From Mytilus californianus (taxonomy: Eukaryota; Mollusca; Bivalvia; Mytilida; Mytilidae): DNA of 64,000 nt. Position 1 is the first letter of the stretch. The number at the start of each line of letters is the position of its first letter. Below are positions 1-12,365 of this stretch, piece after piece. Below the pieces are notes generated by a model. It ran no database searches. It was not told the DNA's origin and worked only from the letters and a program-made list of their open reading frames with translations. The stretch is taken from NCBI RefSeq assembly GCF_021869535.1, contig NW_026262593.1, positions 53,741,318 to 53,805,317 of the forward strand, given 5' to 3'. The translations under genes and the position numbers were made by a program.

Positions 1-443
1 TCTATAACTGTTTCAGATGTATTCTCTCACTAAGTAAGTCAATGATATTTGGTATGTAGTTGTATAAGCATTGGCACATATCATTACCATAGAGATCATT
101 TGGCCCCGCTCCCTAAGTTATGGTCTATTGACTTTAAAACTTTTGCTTAGTTTTCATGTATTAGTTTGTGATTAGGTCAGTTTATGGTGAACCACTAGTG
201 GTAAGTTAATGAAAATTGTTATGCACTTGTATAAGCATTGGCATATCTCATTTCCATGGAGATTATTTGACCCCGCCTCCTCAGTCATGGTCTATTGACG
301 TTGAAACTTTTGCTTAGATTTCATGTATTAGTTTGTGATTAGGTCAGTTTATGGGGAATCACTAGTAGTATGTCAATTCTATTTGATATGCAGTTGTATT
401 AGCATTGGCACATCTCATTACCATGGAGATTATTTGGGCCCCC
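1..443 (+). repeat. ~167 bp satellite-like tandem repeat, block 1
   Basis: About two and a half degenerate units. The landmark (TGTATAAGCATTGGCA and variants) recurs at 61, 229 and 395, so the period is about 167 bp. Each unit also carries a CCATGGAGATTATTT block. The same unit returns at 4913-5515 and 11525-12365 in the same orientation. The array breaks off at about 443 inside a unit, where a foldback element begins. Confidence 0.8.
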
Positions 444-444
444 C

Positions 445-1005
445 TACGCTACAACGGTCTTATGTGGAACTCTGATATTAAGTTATGTTGTTTTATTATT
501 ACTTGATGATTTTTTGTCTTTACATAATATGGTTTTGAAATTACGAAATGATGTTTTGATATAACTCAATATGGAATAGTCATTACTTAATGATATTTCG
601 ATATTACACGATTTGGTTTCGTATTGACTTGATATAGTTTTGTCATTACTTAATATGGTTTTGTCATTATTCGATATAGTTTTGTCATTACTTAATATGG
701 TTTTGTCATTACTCGATATAGTTTCACCATTATTTAATGTGGTTGTGCCATTAGGCTTAATGTGTATGTGACTTAACGTTATGTAGTTGTTTCATTACAT
801 GATGTGGTTTTGTTATTGCGTGATGATGATTTGCCGATTCTTTATATGGCTTTAACATTACGTAATGATGTTTCAAAATTTGACGATTTTACACTACATG
901 ATATGTTTGTTTCAGTATTTGATGTGGTCCTGTCATTCTTTGATGTGGTTATCACATTACTTGATGAGGTAAAACCACGTGACCATTTCGAAAAAATATG
1001 TTCCA
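445..1005 (+). repeat. Left inverted arm of foldback element 1
   Basis: Degenerate ~20 bp tandem units (ATTAC/TAATG/GATATGG). It matches the reverse complement of 4387-4912 from the outer tip (near GGTCTTATGTGGAAC) to the inner edge (near CCACGTGACCATTTCG). Confidence 0.75.
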
Positions 1006-1544
1006 TCTTTAAACCGATTTCCATATGTAGTTTGAGAAATGTGCTTTCACTATCCATTGAGTTAAAGTTCAAATTAAAGTTCGAGTTGTTGTTCAGAGAT
1101 ATTTGGCATGAAAAAGGGGATTGGCAGACAAAAATACGAAAAAGGTACTAAAACATTATCAGTATTTCGGACATAAGGGGATATCCCAATAAACCCCTTG
1201 ATCCTGCCTGGTTTTTTTTCTTAGTTCTCAAATGGAAGAAGTTTTATAATAAATTCGTAAAAGATTCCACAGAACCCTCTGTCTCGCTGATATTTCTTCT
1301 ATCAGTGTTAAAGCGTAACCTTACATTTATCAGTTTTCTTTCATTGGGGTTAGGGCTGGTATGTTGGGATGGGAGGAAACAGTGCAATTTCTCTGATTTA
1401 TTTCATGTCCCCACCTTATGGAAGTGAAATAAATTCAAGACCCTCCTTTAAAAGACATTAATATTTCACCCCTCCCCCCCTCCCCAACATTGTTTTTTTA
1501 TCACGACTTTTATTCATTATAACAAAAATACATGCATAAAAACA

Positions 1545-1990
1545 TATATATAAATGAGGAGATGTGGTAAAATTTCCAATGAGACGGCTATCCAACAGAT
1601 TTAAAATGAAGTAGAAGTGTGCAATTATAGGCCACTTTACGGCCTGCAACAATGAGAAAAACTTATACTATATATTCAGCTATAAAAGGGCTGACATAAA
1701 AATGTTAAACATTTCAAACGAGTAAACTGACGGTCTAATTTATAACAAGACAATTTACGAAACAAAAATACATGTATATACATGTCAGACCTGAACCAAT
1801 GACAATCACTGTACCACAGGCTCCTGACTTGAAACACCACATAAAGAATCTAACATAGTTAAACATGAGTGTGAGCGCTCAACCCTCCTTTATTAAACCT
1901 GGAACAGCGGCATCACAGCACAGCATGTACAAATTTGGTAAAGGTTTTGATTAATTTGTTGTGACGAAATCCCAGCCTTTTGATTTATAC
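1545..1990 (+). repeat. Interspersed repeat family R1, copy
   Basis: Begins near AGGAGATGTGGTAAAATT, continues through CCAATGAGACGGCTATCCA, then GGCCTGCAACAATGAG and GCTATAAAAGGG, and has a tail with GGCTCCTGACTTG. The same string of blocks occurs at about seven other places in this window. No coding capacity seen. It lies in the core of foldback element 1. Confidence 0.75.
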
Positions 1991-2524
1991 AGAGATAACG
2001 TTCATTGAAATCCAAAACAACTGCAGACACGGGCGTATCGAGCAAGTTGTGAAATATATTATGTCTGATTTGGCCTTATTGACATTTACCACACCTTCGT
2101 TCAATTTCAGCACATTGTTCATAAATGTCATTTATTAAAGAAGTTGGAAAATTAACTTTAGATGAAGATGCATTCGTGGAAGAGGATGTTGAATCTTTTG
2201 AAAAGAATCTTAGGATTTGAGCCGAGCGGAACGAGACGAAAAAAAATATGTTTTTGTTCTAAAACATTATATTTTTTGTTGTATGAAGTAGAGGTTGGAC
2301 ATCTCCTTACTAAGTCTAAAAAAATTTGAAGGCCCCCCTTATTTACCTCCCACCACCTTAAGGTTACAACTGACCAGTCCCTTAAAACAAAATGTAAAAA
2401 AAAAAGTTTTTCTGTAGATGTTTTGTCTCGATCCTATTCAAGTTTTATAACAATTCAAGGAGGTTTACAAATTTATCATGACAAAACAGTTAAATTAGGT
2501 AAAATTTAATGCAATTTTTTTTTA

Positions 2525-2745
2525 TAAAAATAAGAAAATATGGTATGATTTCCAATGAGACAACTCTCAACCATATACTAAATGACGTAGAAGTTAACAA
2601 CTATATGTGACTGTATGGTCTTCAACCATGAGCAAAACCCATACCACATAGTATATAGTAAGCTATAAAAGGTCCCGAAATGAAAAATGTAAAAAGAATT
2701 CAAAACGAGAAACCTAACAATCTAATTGATGAAGACGCCGACGAC
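2525..2745 (+). repeat. Interspersed repeat family R1, partial copy
   Basis: Shares the R1 head (TATGGTATGATTTCCAATGA), the TCTTCAACCATGAGCAAA block and the CTATAAAAGGTCCCGAAATG block. The tail is missing. Confidence 0.75.
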
Positions 2746-3284
2746 GGAATATATGTTTTTTGTGTCTCACTGCCGCTACCATAATTCTCAGGCTCGACAC
2801 AAATCAAAAGAATTATATTCTTTTGTCAACAAATGAGACACATTAAATCAACCTACACTAAAGTTACAGGGGAACAGAGGGATCGGACTAAGCGACAAGG
2901 CATCAATTCTATGGAATAAGAATTGTCCGACTTTTTTTTAGCGTGTACGATCATTTTAACATATACGAATATCAATCTTTTATTTTTATAAATTGCATTC
3001 TCTGATTTACCTCGCACTAATTAAAAAAAAAACCATTGTTTTGGGATATCTGTTTCATAGGTCACGACGGATATGTTCCAGTTGTCGTAACCACAATCCC
3101 GTCATCTTTTTCTCGAATGTGAACTACCAAATGAAACCAAATCACTGGGTTTGTACTTTCCCGAATAACACGACGGGATCTTACCATTCCGGAGAACCTG
3201 AGATCACCCCCGATTGATTTACATTACCAAGTCATACCGATCTATTGAGTTAAGCCAACATTTATGGGCATTATGTTTTCTGGT

Positions 3285-3390
3285 TTATGCGTCCGTTCGT
3301 CCGTCCGTTCGTTCGTTCGTCCGTCTATTCGTTCGTTCCCTCGTCCGTCTATTCATTCGTTCGTTCGTTCGTCCGTCTCTCTCGCTTCAG
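3285..3390 (+). repeat. (GTCCGTTC)n simple repeat at the head of a dispersed repeat
   Basis: About 100 bp of GTCCGTTCGTTC-type repeat followed by GCTTCAGGTTAAATGTTTTG. The 69-codon frame over it is a simple-repeat artefact. Between 3425 and 3744 I see nothing else recognisable. Confidence 0.7.
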
Positions 3391-3744
3391 GTTAAATGTT
3401 TTGTTGGTCAAGGTAGTTTTTGATGAAGTTGACATTAATACAACATAATCTGCACTATTGAAGATTCCTAACACCCAATGTCAGATTCACCTGAATCAAC
3501 AACTTTCTTTATTGATGACGAAGCTACTGTTTAGATTTTTACCAGATCTGCCTTTCCAAGAATTACTATTAGAGATGGTTTTACCAATATTCTCATTGAC
3601 TTCAGGCCCGTAGCTAGGAATTTCTAAGGGGCGGGGGCGGTTACATGGACTCTCGAATACAATCATATACTCAACATTAACAGTTGCTATTCAAACAAAA
3701 CTTCGACTTTTACATGCAGTGTTAGAGTTAGAGTTAGGGTTAAA

Positions 3745-4120
3745 ACGAGAAAAACTAACGACATAACTTATGTACCAAATAATGAACGAAAAACAAATAT
3801 GTTACCAAGCAACAAACTACAACCACTAATTTACAAGCTCCTGACTTAGGACAAGCACATACAGAATGTGAAGGAGTTAAACTTATTTGAAGGCGTCAAC
3901 CCTTCCAATAACCCGGGAAAGTGTTGTAACAGTACAACACACGAATAAACCATAAAAATCAGTTGTAAAAAGCATATTTTATCAGATAGGTACAAACAGA
4001 AATGCATCTAACCAAAATACAGTGGACGCGGACTTCTACATCCCCATGACGATCTGAGAGTACTCGCAATTACTGAAAGCTAGTTCAAAGCCAATTATAA
4101 CTATTTAAAAAAAATTATGC
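3745..4120 (+). repeat. Interspersed repeat family R1, tail portion
   Basis: Contains the R1 tail blocks: CTCCTGACTTAGGACAAGC, GGCGTCAACCCTTCCAATAA, and the terminal block GATCTGAGAGTACTCG followed by GCTAGTTCAAAGCCAATTA. The terminal block recurs alone at 54535. Confidence 0.7.
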
Positions 4121-4386
4121 ATCTATAAAGACTAAAATATGTAAACATTATTATTTGTTCATTTTATTTTCAATATTTTATAAGTTACATCAACTAGAAG
4201 CCTGTTGATTTATTAACTGCTACACACTGTAAAAACAAAGTATTCATTATCAAAACAATTCCCAATTGTCCCACATTTAAACTCCCCAACTGTCTCACAA
4301 AAATATTCCCGATAGTCCCACAAAATTGCATTACTTTTTTACCTGTAATTTCAAAAAGTGGGACAATCGGGAAGACACAAAAAATA

Positions 4387-4912
4387 GAACTAGTTTTTCC
4401 GAAATGGTCACGTGGTTTTATCTCATCAAGTAATGTGATAACCACATCAAATAATGACAGGACCACATCAAAGAATGACAGGACAACATCGAATACTGAA
4501 ACAAACACATCATGTAGTGTAAAATCGTTAAATTTTGAAACATCAGTACGTAATGTTAAAGCCATATGAAGAATTGGCAAATCATCATCACGAAATAACA
4601 AAACCACATCATGTAATGAAACAACTACATAACGTTAAGTCACATACTCATGAAGTAATGTTAAAACCCCATTGCCTGAAGATAAAACCACATTAAATAA
4701 AGTATAAACCCATATAAGTAATGACAAAACTATATCAAATCAATACGAAACCATATCGTGTAATATCGAAATATCATTAAGTAATGACTTTTCCATTATA
4801 TCAGAACATCATTACGTAATGTCAAAACCATATTATGTAAATACAAAATATAATCAAGTAATAATAAAACAACATATCGTAATAGCAGTGTTCCGCATGA
4901 GACAGCTGTGGC
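4387..4912 (-). repeat. Right inverted arm of foldback element 1
   Basis: Reverse complement of the left arm at 445-1005. It contains an extra copy of the internal GATGTGGTCCTGTCATT unit compared with the left arm, so the arms differ in repeat number. Confidence 0.75.
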
Positions 4913-5515
4913 ATTCCATACCTCCCCCTCAGTTATGGTTTTTTGACTTTGAAAATTTTGTTTAGTTTTCATTTATTAGTTTGTGATTAGGTCAGTTCAA
5001 GGGGAACCATAAGTGCTAGGCCAGTTTTAATTAGTGCTCAGTCGTATAAGCAATAGCACATCTCATTTCCATGGAGAATATTCGACCCTGATCCTTCAGT
5101 CATGGTCTATTGACTTTGAAATTTAGTTTGTGGTTAGATTAGTTTAAGATGAACTGCTAATGTTAAGTCAATGATATTTGGTATGCAAATTTATTAGCAA
5201 TTGCCAGTATCATTTCCATTGAGATTATAGAGCCCACCTCCTTATCATGGTTCATTTACTGTGAAACTTTTACATATTTTACAAGTTAATGTTTGTGCTT
5301 AGATTTGTTTAAAGGGAACAACTAATAATATGTAAATGGTATTTGATATGCAGTTGTATTAGCATTGGCACATCTCATTTCCATGGAGATTGTTTAGCCA
5401 TGTACCTTCAGTTATCGTTCATCGACTTTGAATATTAGCATAACTTACATGTTAAAGTATTGCTATTTAAATTTCAACATTTGCATTATCAAAATTACAA
5501 ATAGGCGAGACATAT
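4913..5515 (+). repeat. ~167 bp satellite-like repeat, block 2
   Basis: Three more units (landmarks near 5045, 5190 and 5355) in the same orientation as block 1. Ends at ATTACAAATAGGCGAGAC, the same end as block 3 near 12355. Confidence 0.75.
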
Positions 5516-5839
5516 CTTGTGATAACAGTTTATTATTTCATTGAAATAACTCTACAATTCACTCACCGTTTTCGGTAAGTGACATGTTTATGGCCCAATT
5601 AACACCTTTAATGGTCGTCAATCTGTTTATCATTCTTTCTCGAGTTAATAAGTGTCATAACTTCTAATTACACGTGTGCAACAACTGGAATGTTTACTCC
5701 GCATTTTCCTTTTATCAAGAAAATTTGTAAGCATAGATGAATCTGCTTATTTCCAAAAGCAATTATTTTATTAAAAATATTATGAATTTTGTTAATAATG
5801 AAAGACAAACTAGTGAGTGAAAATTAACACCTTATGAAA
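5516..5839. other. AT-rich stretch, nothing recognised
   Basis: AT-rich sequence without a convincing open frame, RNA gene or repeat unit. Confidence 0.5.
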
Positions 5840-6575
5840 ATATATATATAAGAAAAAACAATTTCAAATGGTCACAACTTGTTAACAAATTTAAATAATG
5901 ATAAGGGGTCTTAAAAACTGTTGTTGGACTACAATGGAATGATTTGATTTTTTCCCCAGGGGATGCAATATTGTCAGGGGGATGCTTATAGTTTTGCCTT
6001 GATATGTTCAATTTTCAGAATTATTCAGTGGTACTTTTTCTATAAACCATTATTATATCTTTTCTTCCAGCATACTTATATTTGGTGAATGCCCCTCAGA
6101 CCCGGCGGGCTAGTCGGGGTCAGGGGAATCCCTGCCCAAATTGTTTTTGAAGGGTGTTCCATAAAAAATTTTAAAGCATTATACAGGCCCTGTTTGAAAT
6201 AAATTTTGAAGTTGAGGAAAAGAAATCTTTTATTTTGTTTGTTTATTATCTTGAATATATATATATATTGAGATATACTGTAAACAGCAAAAATATTAAG
6301 CAAAGAAAGATCTACAAATAAGTTAACATGAACAATTGGCAATGGACATCTATTAATTTTGTAGTTTATGTAATAAGAGCCATTTTCTGCAATTTATTGG
6401 TAATTTTTGTAAATATTTTCAAAAATCTTCTGCTTTAGATTTAATTATTGTGCCAAATTTGGTCTCAATCATTATAGAGTATCTATACAATTTTAACCTT
6501 ATTTTATATGATTTCTAAAACCTTAGTAGATCTATATACAGGTGAGCGCCATAGGGTCTTGAGAGCCTCTAGTAT
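5840..6575 (+). repeat. AGCTCACC-headed repeat family R2, 3' portion
   Basis: Matches the reverse complement of 32650-33380, including a CCCTCAGACCCGGCGGG block and the 3' end block CAGGTGAGCGCCATAGGG followed by GAGAGCCTCTAG. It lacks the family's hairpin head. From 6576 to 7184 I see only AT-rich sequence. Confidence 0.75.
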
Positions 6576-7664
6576 AATAAATTTTTTTTTTCTGTAACAG
6601 CCATATACTTTATAATGGGGTGGAGGAGAATAAAATTTAATCCTGATTCTCAGTTTAAAAAAAAAATTTGTCATCTAAAAGAAAATTATTTTGAATAGTT
6701 CATCTCGTTATAATTGTAATAAAAAACCTCCAAAAGCATCCCTTTTCATTAACTTAGTTGGTACAATAAATAACAAAGTGATTAGTATTGTTCATACATC
6801 GTAATAGGGCGGTAACTTGCGTCATGCAGTTACAGATACAATTTAGAGTGCCTTTTAGTGTTATATTGATTAATTAATGAGTTTTATTACTCATTATAAG
6901 TGAGCCAGTCTGCGCATTAAAACCTGAATGCATCAGAAAAGAATATCCCGCTTTAGTGTGGTCGGTAAAATTGGATGCAAATCCTGCATATCTTTGCATA
7001 TGTTAAATTTGTTTTAACGGTATAAAATAAAGTCAGTTTATGCATATTTTAAGTTTTTGGGAGGTATAAAAGGCATCGGGGTTGTCTTTTATTTGATCAA
7101 TTCTGACACCCTCTGCGCGATACACGAAAAAAAAACCAAAATAAAATATGCATTATCTATAACATATCAGCTATTGCTCTTTGGTTTTTTTGTCTCCCCT
7201 GCGACTTTCGTCGTGGAAAGCGAGACATGATGATTGCTTTTCTGGCGATGGCGACGGCTCCAGCGTCAACAATTGCTAAAATTTTTGCTAAAGTTTGATA
7301 TGATCTTCTTTTGATCAAAGATATTTTGTATTAAGTTGCATTACTATCAGTACATATCAGTTTCATATAACTATTTTGAGTCTCTGCCTCTAAGACATCG
7401 TCAAGTGACAGAATTAATTAGCATTTTTCAATGTTTAGTTTTCTGCTTTAATTAGTTTGATAGGATCTTTTTGTGAAAGGTCAATGCTATTTTGTAAATA
7501 AAGATGCATTACTATCAGTTCATATTAGCTTGATGACAATTTTGAGGCCCTGCCCCTTGGTCAAGGTCCAGTGACTTTGAATTAATTATCAATTTTCAAT
7601 GTTAAGTTTTTCTGCCTAAACTGTATTGATAGTGTAACCGGAGAGCATGATTCTTATTACAAAA

Positions 7665-7757
7665 TTATCTTTGTCTCCACCGGGACTCGAATCCCCTACC
7701 TATGTGTTACAAGGCAGCGTGTTAACCAACAGAGCTAAGGAAGTACTTCCTTAGCTC
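7665..7757 (-). other. tRNA-like segment (SINE head or pseudo-tRNA)
   Basis: On the minus strand, an A-box-like TAGCTCTGTTGG (7737-7726) and a B-box-like GATTCGAGTCCC (7693-7682) are spaced as in a tRNA, with a TTGTAA anticodon-loop-like stretch between them. The acceptor ends do not pair, so a functional tRNA is unlikely. Its 5' side overlaps a perfect palindrome at 7732-7757. Confidence 0.4.
7732..7757. repeat. Perfect 26 bp palindrome
   Basis: GAGCTAAGGAAGT is followed directly by its exact reverse complement, with no loop. It begins inside the A box of the tRNA-like segment. Confidence 0.9.
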
Positions 7758-8000
7758 AACCACTTACGGCTGACTAAGTATCTACCACATTTTCTAAGGG
7801 AAGCAATTCCGTCACAATAGGAACAACTTACAATAAACAAAGATATTTTCTATAAAGTTTCACTGCTGTCTGTACAATTCAGTTTGTTCACATTTTTCAG
7901 GCCATATCCACGATTGTATGGTCCAGTGAATGAATTTTTAAGCAATTTCCTGTCAATCATACTGTTTTCTTCTGAATATTATGCCGATATCTCTGTGTTG

Positions 8001-8636
8001 TCAGGTTATTTCTGAAGTTTGTAAAAAGAGCTGTTGAAACGACACCAAAGGCACTGCTTACACAAAAAAGTTTAAAGGCCATTTTTAGGAGTGGAAATTT
8101 GACGATGAAAGTCTGTTATTTTCCAAACTTGTAATTTCAGCAAAACTTAATGGAGTAGAACCAAACGTAAACTCGATGAGAAAAGCTCATCATGTAACTG
8201 ATCCTAGTAGACTCGCATAACAAAAATCCGCATAATATGTGAAGGCCTTTAGAAAAATCTGTATTACTGTTATTTTCACAAAATTGTCAAGGACCAAAGC
8301 CCTTCACATCAGCATAAATCAAAGGAAGCAGAACCAAACGTAAACTCGATCTGTAACTCATCCAAGTAGACTCGCATACTAAACATCAGAAAAAAGTCCT
8401 TTTTTCATGAGTGGTTTAAAGTGAAAAGGCCAATATCTGATGTGATTTTGATTTGAACCGAAATTGGCTTATTATCTTCCTTAATTGACGAAAAAGTGCC
8501 TCAAACATTGTATGTGCATATTCAGTGTGTGATAAGCTGTCATTCAAGCCTGAACAGAATATTTTTTATCAAAATTTTCTTATCTTAAGTGAATTAAAAT
8601 GGAAAGACCTGCAATTGATCTCTGAATAATTGCTTT
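8001..8636. other. Unassigned, with one local duplication
   Basis: No gene recognised. The block GAACCAAACGTAAACTCGAT occurs twice (near 8160 and 8333), each followed by AGTAGACTCGCATA, so a ~170 bp segment is duplicated. Confidence 0.5.
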
Positions 8637-10390
8637 TAGCTCACCTGGCCCAAAAGAGCTGAGTGAGCTTTTCTCATCACTTGGCGTCCGTCATCCGTCG
8701 TCCGTCGTCGTCGTCGTCCGTCATCGTCGTCGTCCGTCGTCGTCGTCGTTGTCGTCCGTCGTCGTCGTCCGTTAACTATTACACAAATCCTCTCCTCTGA
8801 AACTACTGGGCCAATGCAACTAAACTTGGCTTAAATCATACTTAGGGAATCTAGTTTAAAAAATGTATCTGATGACCCCGCCCATCAACCAAGATGGCCG
8901 CTATGGATAAAAAAACAGCCTGGGGGTAAGATGCAGATTTTGGCTTATAGCGCTGAAACTAAAGCATTTAGAGCAAATCTGACAAGGAGTTAAAATGTTC
9001 ACCAGGTCAAGATCTAACTGCCCTGAAATCTTCAGACGCATCAGACAACTGGTTGTTGGGTTGCTGCCCCTAAATTGGTAATTTGGCAGTTTTGGGTTAT
9101 TATCTTGAATATTATAATAGATAGAGATTAACTGTAAAAAGCAAAATTGTTCAGCAAAGTAAGATCTATAAATAAGTTTAACATGACCAAAATGGTGAAT
9201 TGACCCAAAAAAAAGTTATTGCCTTTAAAGTAAATTTTTCACAATTTTTCGTAAATGTTTTTACAAAAATCTCTCCTCTGATCCTACTGGACCATATTGA
9301 ACCAAACTTGTCCTAAATCATCCTTATGGTATTTTGTTTAAAAAATGTATCCGATGACCCTGCCCATCAACCAAGATAGCTGCCTTGGCTAAAAATAGAA
9401 CATGGGGATAAAATGCAGTTTTTGGCTTATATATCTGAAACTAAAGCATTTACAGGACATTTGACATGGAATATAAATGTCCATCAGGTCAAGATATATC
9501 TACCCTGAAATTTTCAGACGCATCAGACAATCTGTTGATGAGTTGCTGCCCCAGAAATGGCAATTTTAAGGAAATTTTGCAGTTTTTGGTTATAATCTTG
9601 AATATAATAATAGATAGAGATAAACTGTAAACAGCAAAATTGTTCAGCAAAGTAAGAACTACAAATAAGTCAAACATGACCAAAATGTTCAATTGACCCA
9701 TTAGAAGTTATTGCCCTCATACATTTGTCATAGTCAATTTTTAACAATTGTTTGTAAATTGTGTATTCTTTTACAAAAACCTTCTCCTCTAAACCTACTG
9801 AGACAAATTTAACCAAACTTGGCCATAATCATCATTAAGGTATCTAGTTAAACAAATGTGTCAGATAACCCTGCTTAGCAACCAACATGGCTGACATGGC
9901 TAAAAATAGAACATAGGGGTAAAATGCAAGTTTTGTCTATTATTTTTATAACCTTTATAAATAAAGAAAATCTGAAAGGAACAAATATGTTCAGAATAAT
10001 GAGCTCTACCAATTGTTCATATACGTCAAAACTGTTAGACAAATTCTTATAGGTGTTATGGCCCATAAATGAAAAACATTTTTTTTTCATTTTTGCCTAT
10101 TATCATGAAAACTGTGATATTTAGAGAGAAACATTTTTTTCTGTAATGCCTCATATGGTTTTAATTATAATAGAAAAATAAACACTTTAAATCACAAAAA
10201 TGATCAGCAAGGCAAGATCTATTAATAAGTCAAAGCAACTAAACAGACTTAAATACCAGTCATACAAGATCAACAAAATATAGATTTTTGTCATGAAGTC
10301 TATTCTTGTCTTCTATGTTGGAGAGTGTGCTTAATGTTTGATATGCCCATACATCAAGGTGAGCGACATAGGCTATTTAGAGCATCTAGT
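8637..10390 (+). repeat. AGCTCACC-headed repeat family R2, near full-length copy
   Basis: Head hairpin AGCTCAC (8639) / GTGAGCT (8665), then GGCGTCCGTC and a (GTCGTCC)n run to about 8772. Three units of about 475-510 bp follow; each starts near CTCCTCTGAAACTACTGG and includes a GATGACCCCGCCCATCAACC block (near 8873, 9353 and 9865). The copy ends at AGGTGAGCGACATAGG. There is no coding potential. Other copies are 5840-6575, 32650-34280 (minus) and 40455-41060 (minus). Confidence 0.85.
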
Positions 10391-10539
10391 TAATTTCTAT
10401 TGTAATTTTATTTTATACTTGAAAAAACAGGCGCGAGCGCGGCTTGAAGACAACTTGAAATGTTTATGGCGATACACAGCTAAGGTTCTCGTTTCGCAAA
10501 CTGTTTTTTTATGCACTGATGCATTATGTTGATAGTTTT

Positions 10540-11100
10540 GATTAGTTTGTCAGTTCTTCTTCCATAGAAAATTGTCCAATAAGTAGCGTCTGTCTCAGTG
10601 TAACACAGGTGCTCTAGCTATGACACTGATGATTGAAAAATTTCTCAGTGGTGCTGGTGTTTAGTATTTTATTTCGAAAGGTGCGAGTCAAGTTCTGTCT
10701 CTGTGTGATATGGGTGCTCCAAGAACGGAGGAAATAACTAGGAGAAGACAATCTAGAACTCTCTGATGATTTAAAACATTTCTTCAGTGGTGCGAGTTTG
10801 CAGTATTCTTCAGTAGTGCGAGTTTGCAGTATCATTCAGTAGTGCGAGTTTGTAGTTTTTTTTTTTCGAGTGGTGCGAGTTCTGTCTATGTTTGACACGG
10901 TTGCCCCGAGAAAAGGAGGATTTTATTAAGAGAAGAAGAAAACAATCTAAAGATTAAACAAATTTTTCGAGTGTGTTATATTTCTTTTCTTGTTTTTGAG
11001 TGGTGCGAGTTTTATAAAGTGATGCAAGTTGTAATAATTGGTGAGCGTGTCTGAGTGGGGCGAATTGGTTGTGGGCCGAGTTGACATAAATTCAAGACAA
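10540..11100 (+). repeat. GTGCGAGT-rich degenerate repeat
   Basis: The short block AGTGGTGCGAGTT and variants recur about nine times, three of them in tight tandem at 10783-10850. The segment ends with a GTGGGGCGAATTGG block related to 54945-55115. Confidence 0.6.
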
Positions 11101-11229
11101 ATTAAATACGAAACCATTTCCCCCTGCCTGCAAAAAGTAGACGGTAAGGAACCAGCTACGGAACTTTATTTGGGGCTTAAGTAATTAAGCTACGTTAATC
11201 AAAGCAATTACTTTATGAAGTGATAAAGT

Positions 11230-11480
11230 ACATCTCATACATTGTGTTGGTATGTTTTGCTGGGATTGGTAATGAACATGGCTATTTATAAAATTAAAAT
11301 AGAAAGGTTACAATAGAAATTACCACACAATAAATGCATACATAGCAAAACTTTAAAATTCAGTATAGAAATTATATACGTACACGATATACAATTCACC
11401 TATTGACAAAGTTGTTAGTATATTTTGCCGGGATTGGTAATGGACAAGGCTATATATAAAATTGATATGTTACCACAGTA
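11230..11480 (+). repeat. Direct duplication of ~60 bp
   Basis: GGTATGTTTTGCTGGGATTG...GGCTATTTATAAAATT near 11250 and a close copy near 11418 (about 75-80 percent by eye). Nothing else is recognised between 11100 and 11520. Confidence 0.6.
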
Positions 11481-11524
11481 AGAACTGATCGACTTTTGAT
11501 TACATAGTTATTATTATTATACAA

Positions 11525-12365
11525 AGCTATGGTACTTGATGACGATTTACGGATGTAGGTCAATGTTATTTGGTTTGCATTAATATTAGCATTGGCACAT
11601 CTCATTTCCATGAAGATTATTTAGCCCTGCCCCCTCAGTTATGGTTTATTGAATTTGAAACTTATTCTTAAGTATACATGTAGAAGTTTGTTAGGTCATT
11701 ATATGATGAACCACTAGTGGTAGGACAATGATATTTAGTATGCAGTTGAATAAGCATTGTCAGATCTCATTTCCATGGAGATTATTTTGCTCCGCTCCTT
11801 TAGTCATGGTCCATTGACTTTGAAATTTTGCATAGTTTACATGTATTAATTTGTGATTAGATCAGTTTATTGGGAACAACTTATGGTTAGTCAATGGTGT
11901 TTGGTATGCAGTTGTATTAGCAATGACATAACTTATTTTCATGGAGATTATTTGGTCGCCCTTGTAGGTATGGTCTATTGACTTTAAAAATTTTGCTGAG
12001 TTCACATACATTAGTTTGTGGTTATGTCAGTTCAAGGGAAACCATTATTGGTTGGTTTTCATGGAGATTATATAGCACAACCCCCTAATCATGGTTCATT
12101 GACTTTGCAGCTTTTACATAGCTAACAAGTTAATGTTTGTGTGTAGGTTTATTTAATGGGAACGACTTATAATAAATTAATAGTATTTAGTATGCAGTTG
12201 TATTAGCATTGGCACATCTCATTCCCATTGAGATTGTTTAGTCATGTACCTTCTGTCATGGTTCATTAACTATTTATATTTGCATTACTTACATGTTAAA
12301 TTATCGCTATTTTGATTTCAACATGTGTGTTATCAAAATTACAAAAAGGTGAGACTCATTTTTGC
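11525..12365 (+). repeat. ~167 bp satellite-like repeat, block 3
   Basis: Five degenerate units with the CATTGGCACATCTCATTTCC landmark (near 11590, 11755, 11920 and 12210, one shortened near 12060). Ends at ATTACAAAAAGGTGAGAC, as block 2 does. Confidence 0.8.

Larger units (their letters stand above)
445..4912. mobile_element. Foldback (FB/TU-like) element 1
   Basis: Two arms of about 530-560 bp (445-1005 and 4387-4912) are inverted copies of each other, and both consist mostly of degenerate ~20 bp repeats of the type GTCATTACTTAATATGGTTT. This is the layout of foldback elements of the FB and TU type. The element sits inside the 167 bp satellite: satellite units run up to 443 and resume after 4912. 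The 3.4 kb core has no recognisable transposase; it carries several interspersed repeats. Open frames of 115 and 137 codons in the arms are translations of the repeat, not genes. No clear target-site duplication was seen. Confidence 0.7.
7185..8000 (+). repeat. GTCTC-headed tandem-unit repeat
   Basis: Starts with a hairpin (TGTCTC at 7188, GAGACA at 7221) containing an inner CGAC/GTCG stem. At least three ~170 bp units with the block AGATATTTTGTATTAAG and a TGCATTACTATCAG block follow (near 7320, 7490 and 7840). A tRNA-like segment is inserted between the second and third unit. Confidence 0.6.

Noticed and set aside
804..1151. 115-codon + frame, with a similar 137-codon minus frame at 4194-4607
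   Set aside because: The two are inverted copies of the same ~20 bp repeat arms; the similarity is at the DNA level and there is no protein domain.
7665..7757. Functional tRNA gene
   Set aside because: The boxes are present but the acceptor stem does not pair and the 5' part is a palindrome; the same holds for 22460-22545 and 54815-54890.
1..12365. Protein-coding genes in the first 12 kb
   Set aside because: All open frames are short, fall in repeats, and show no domain.
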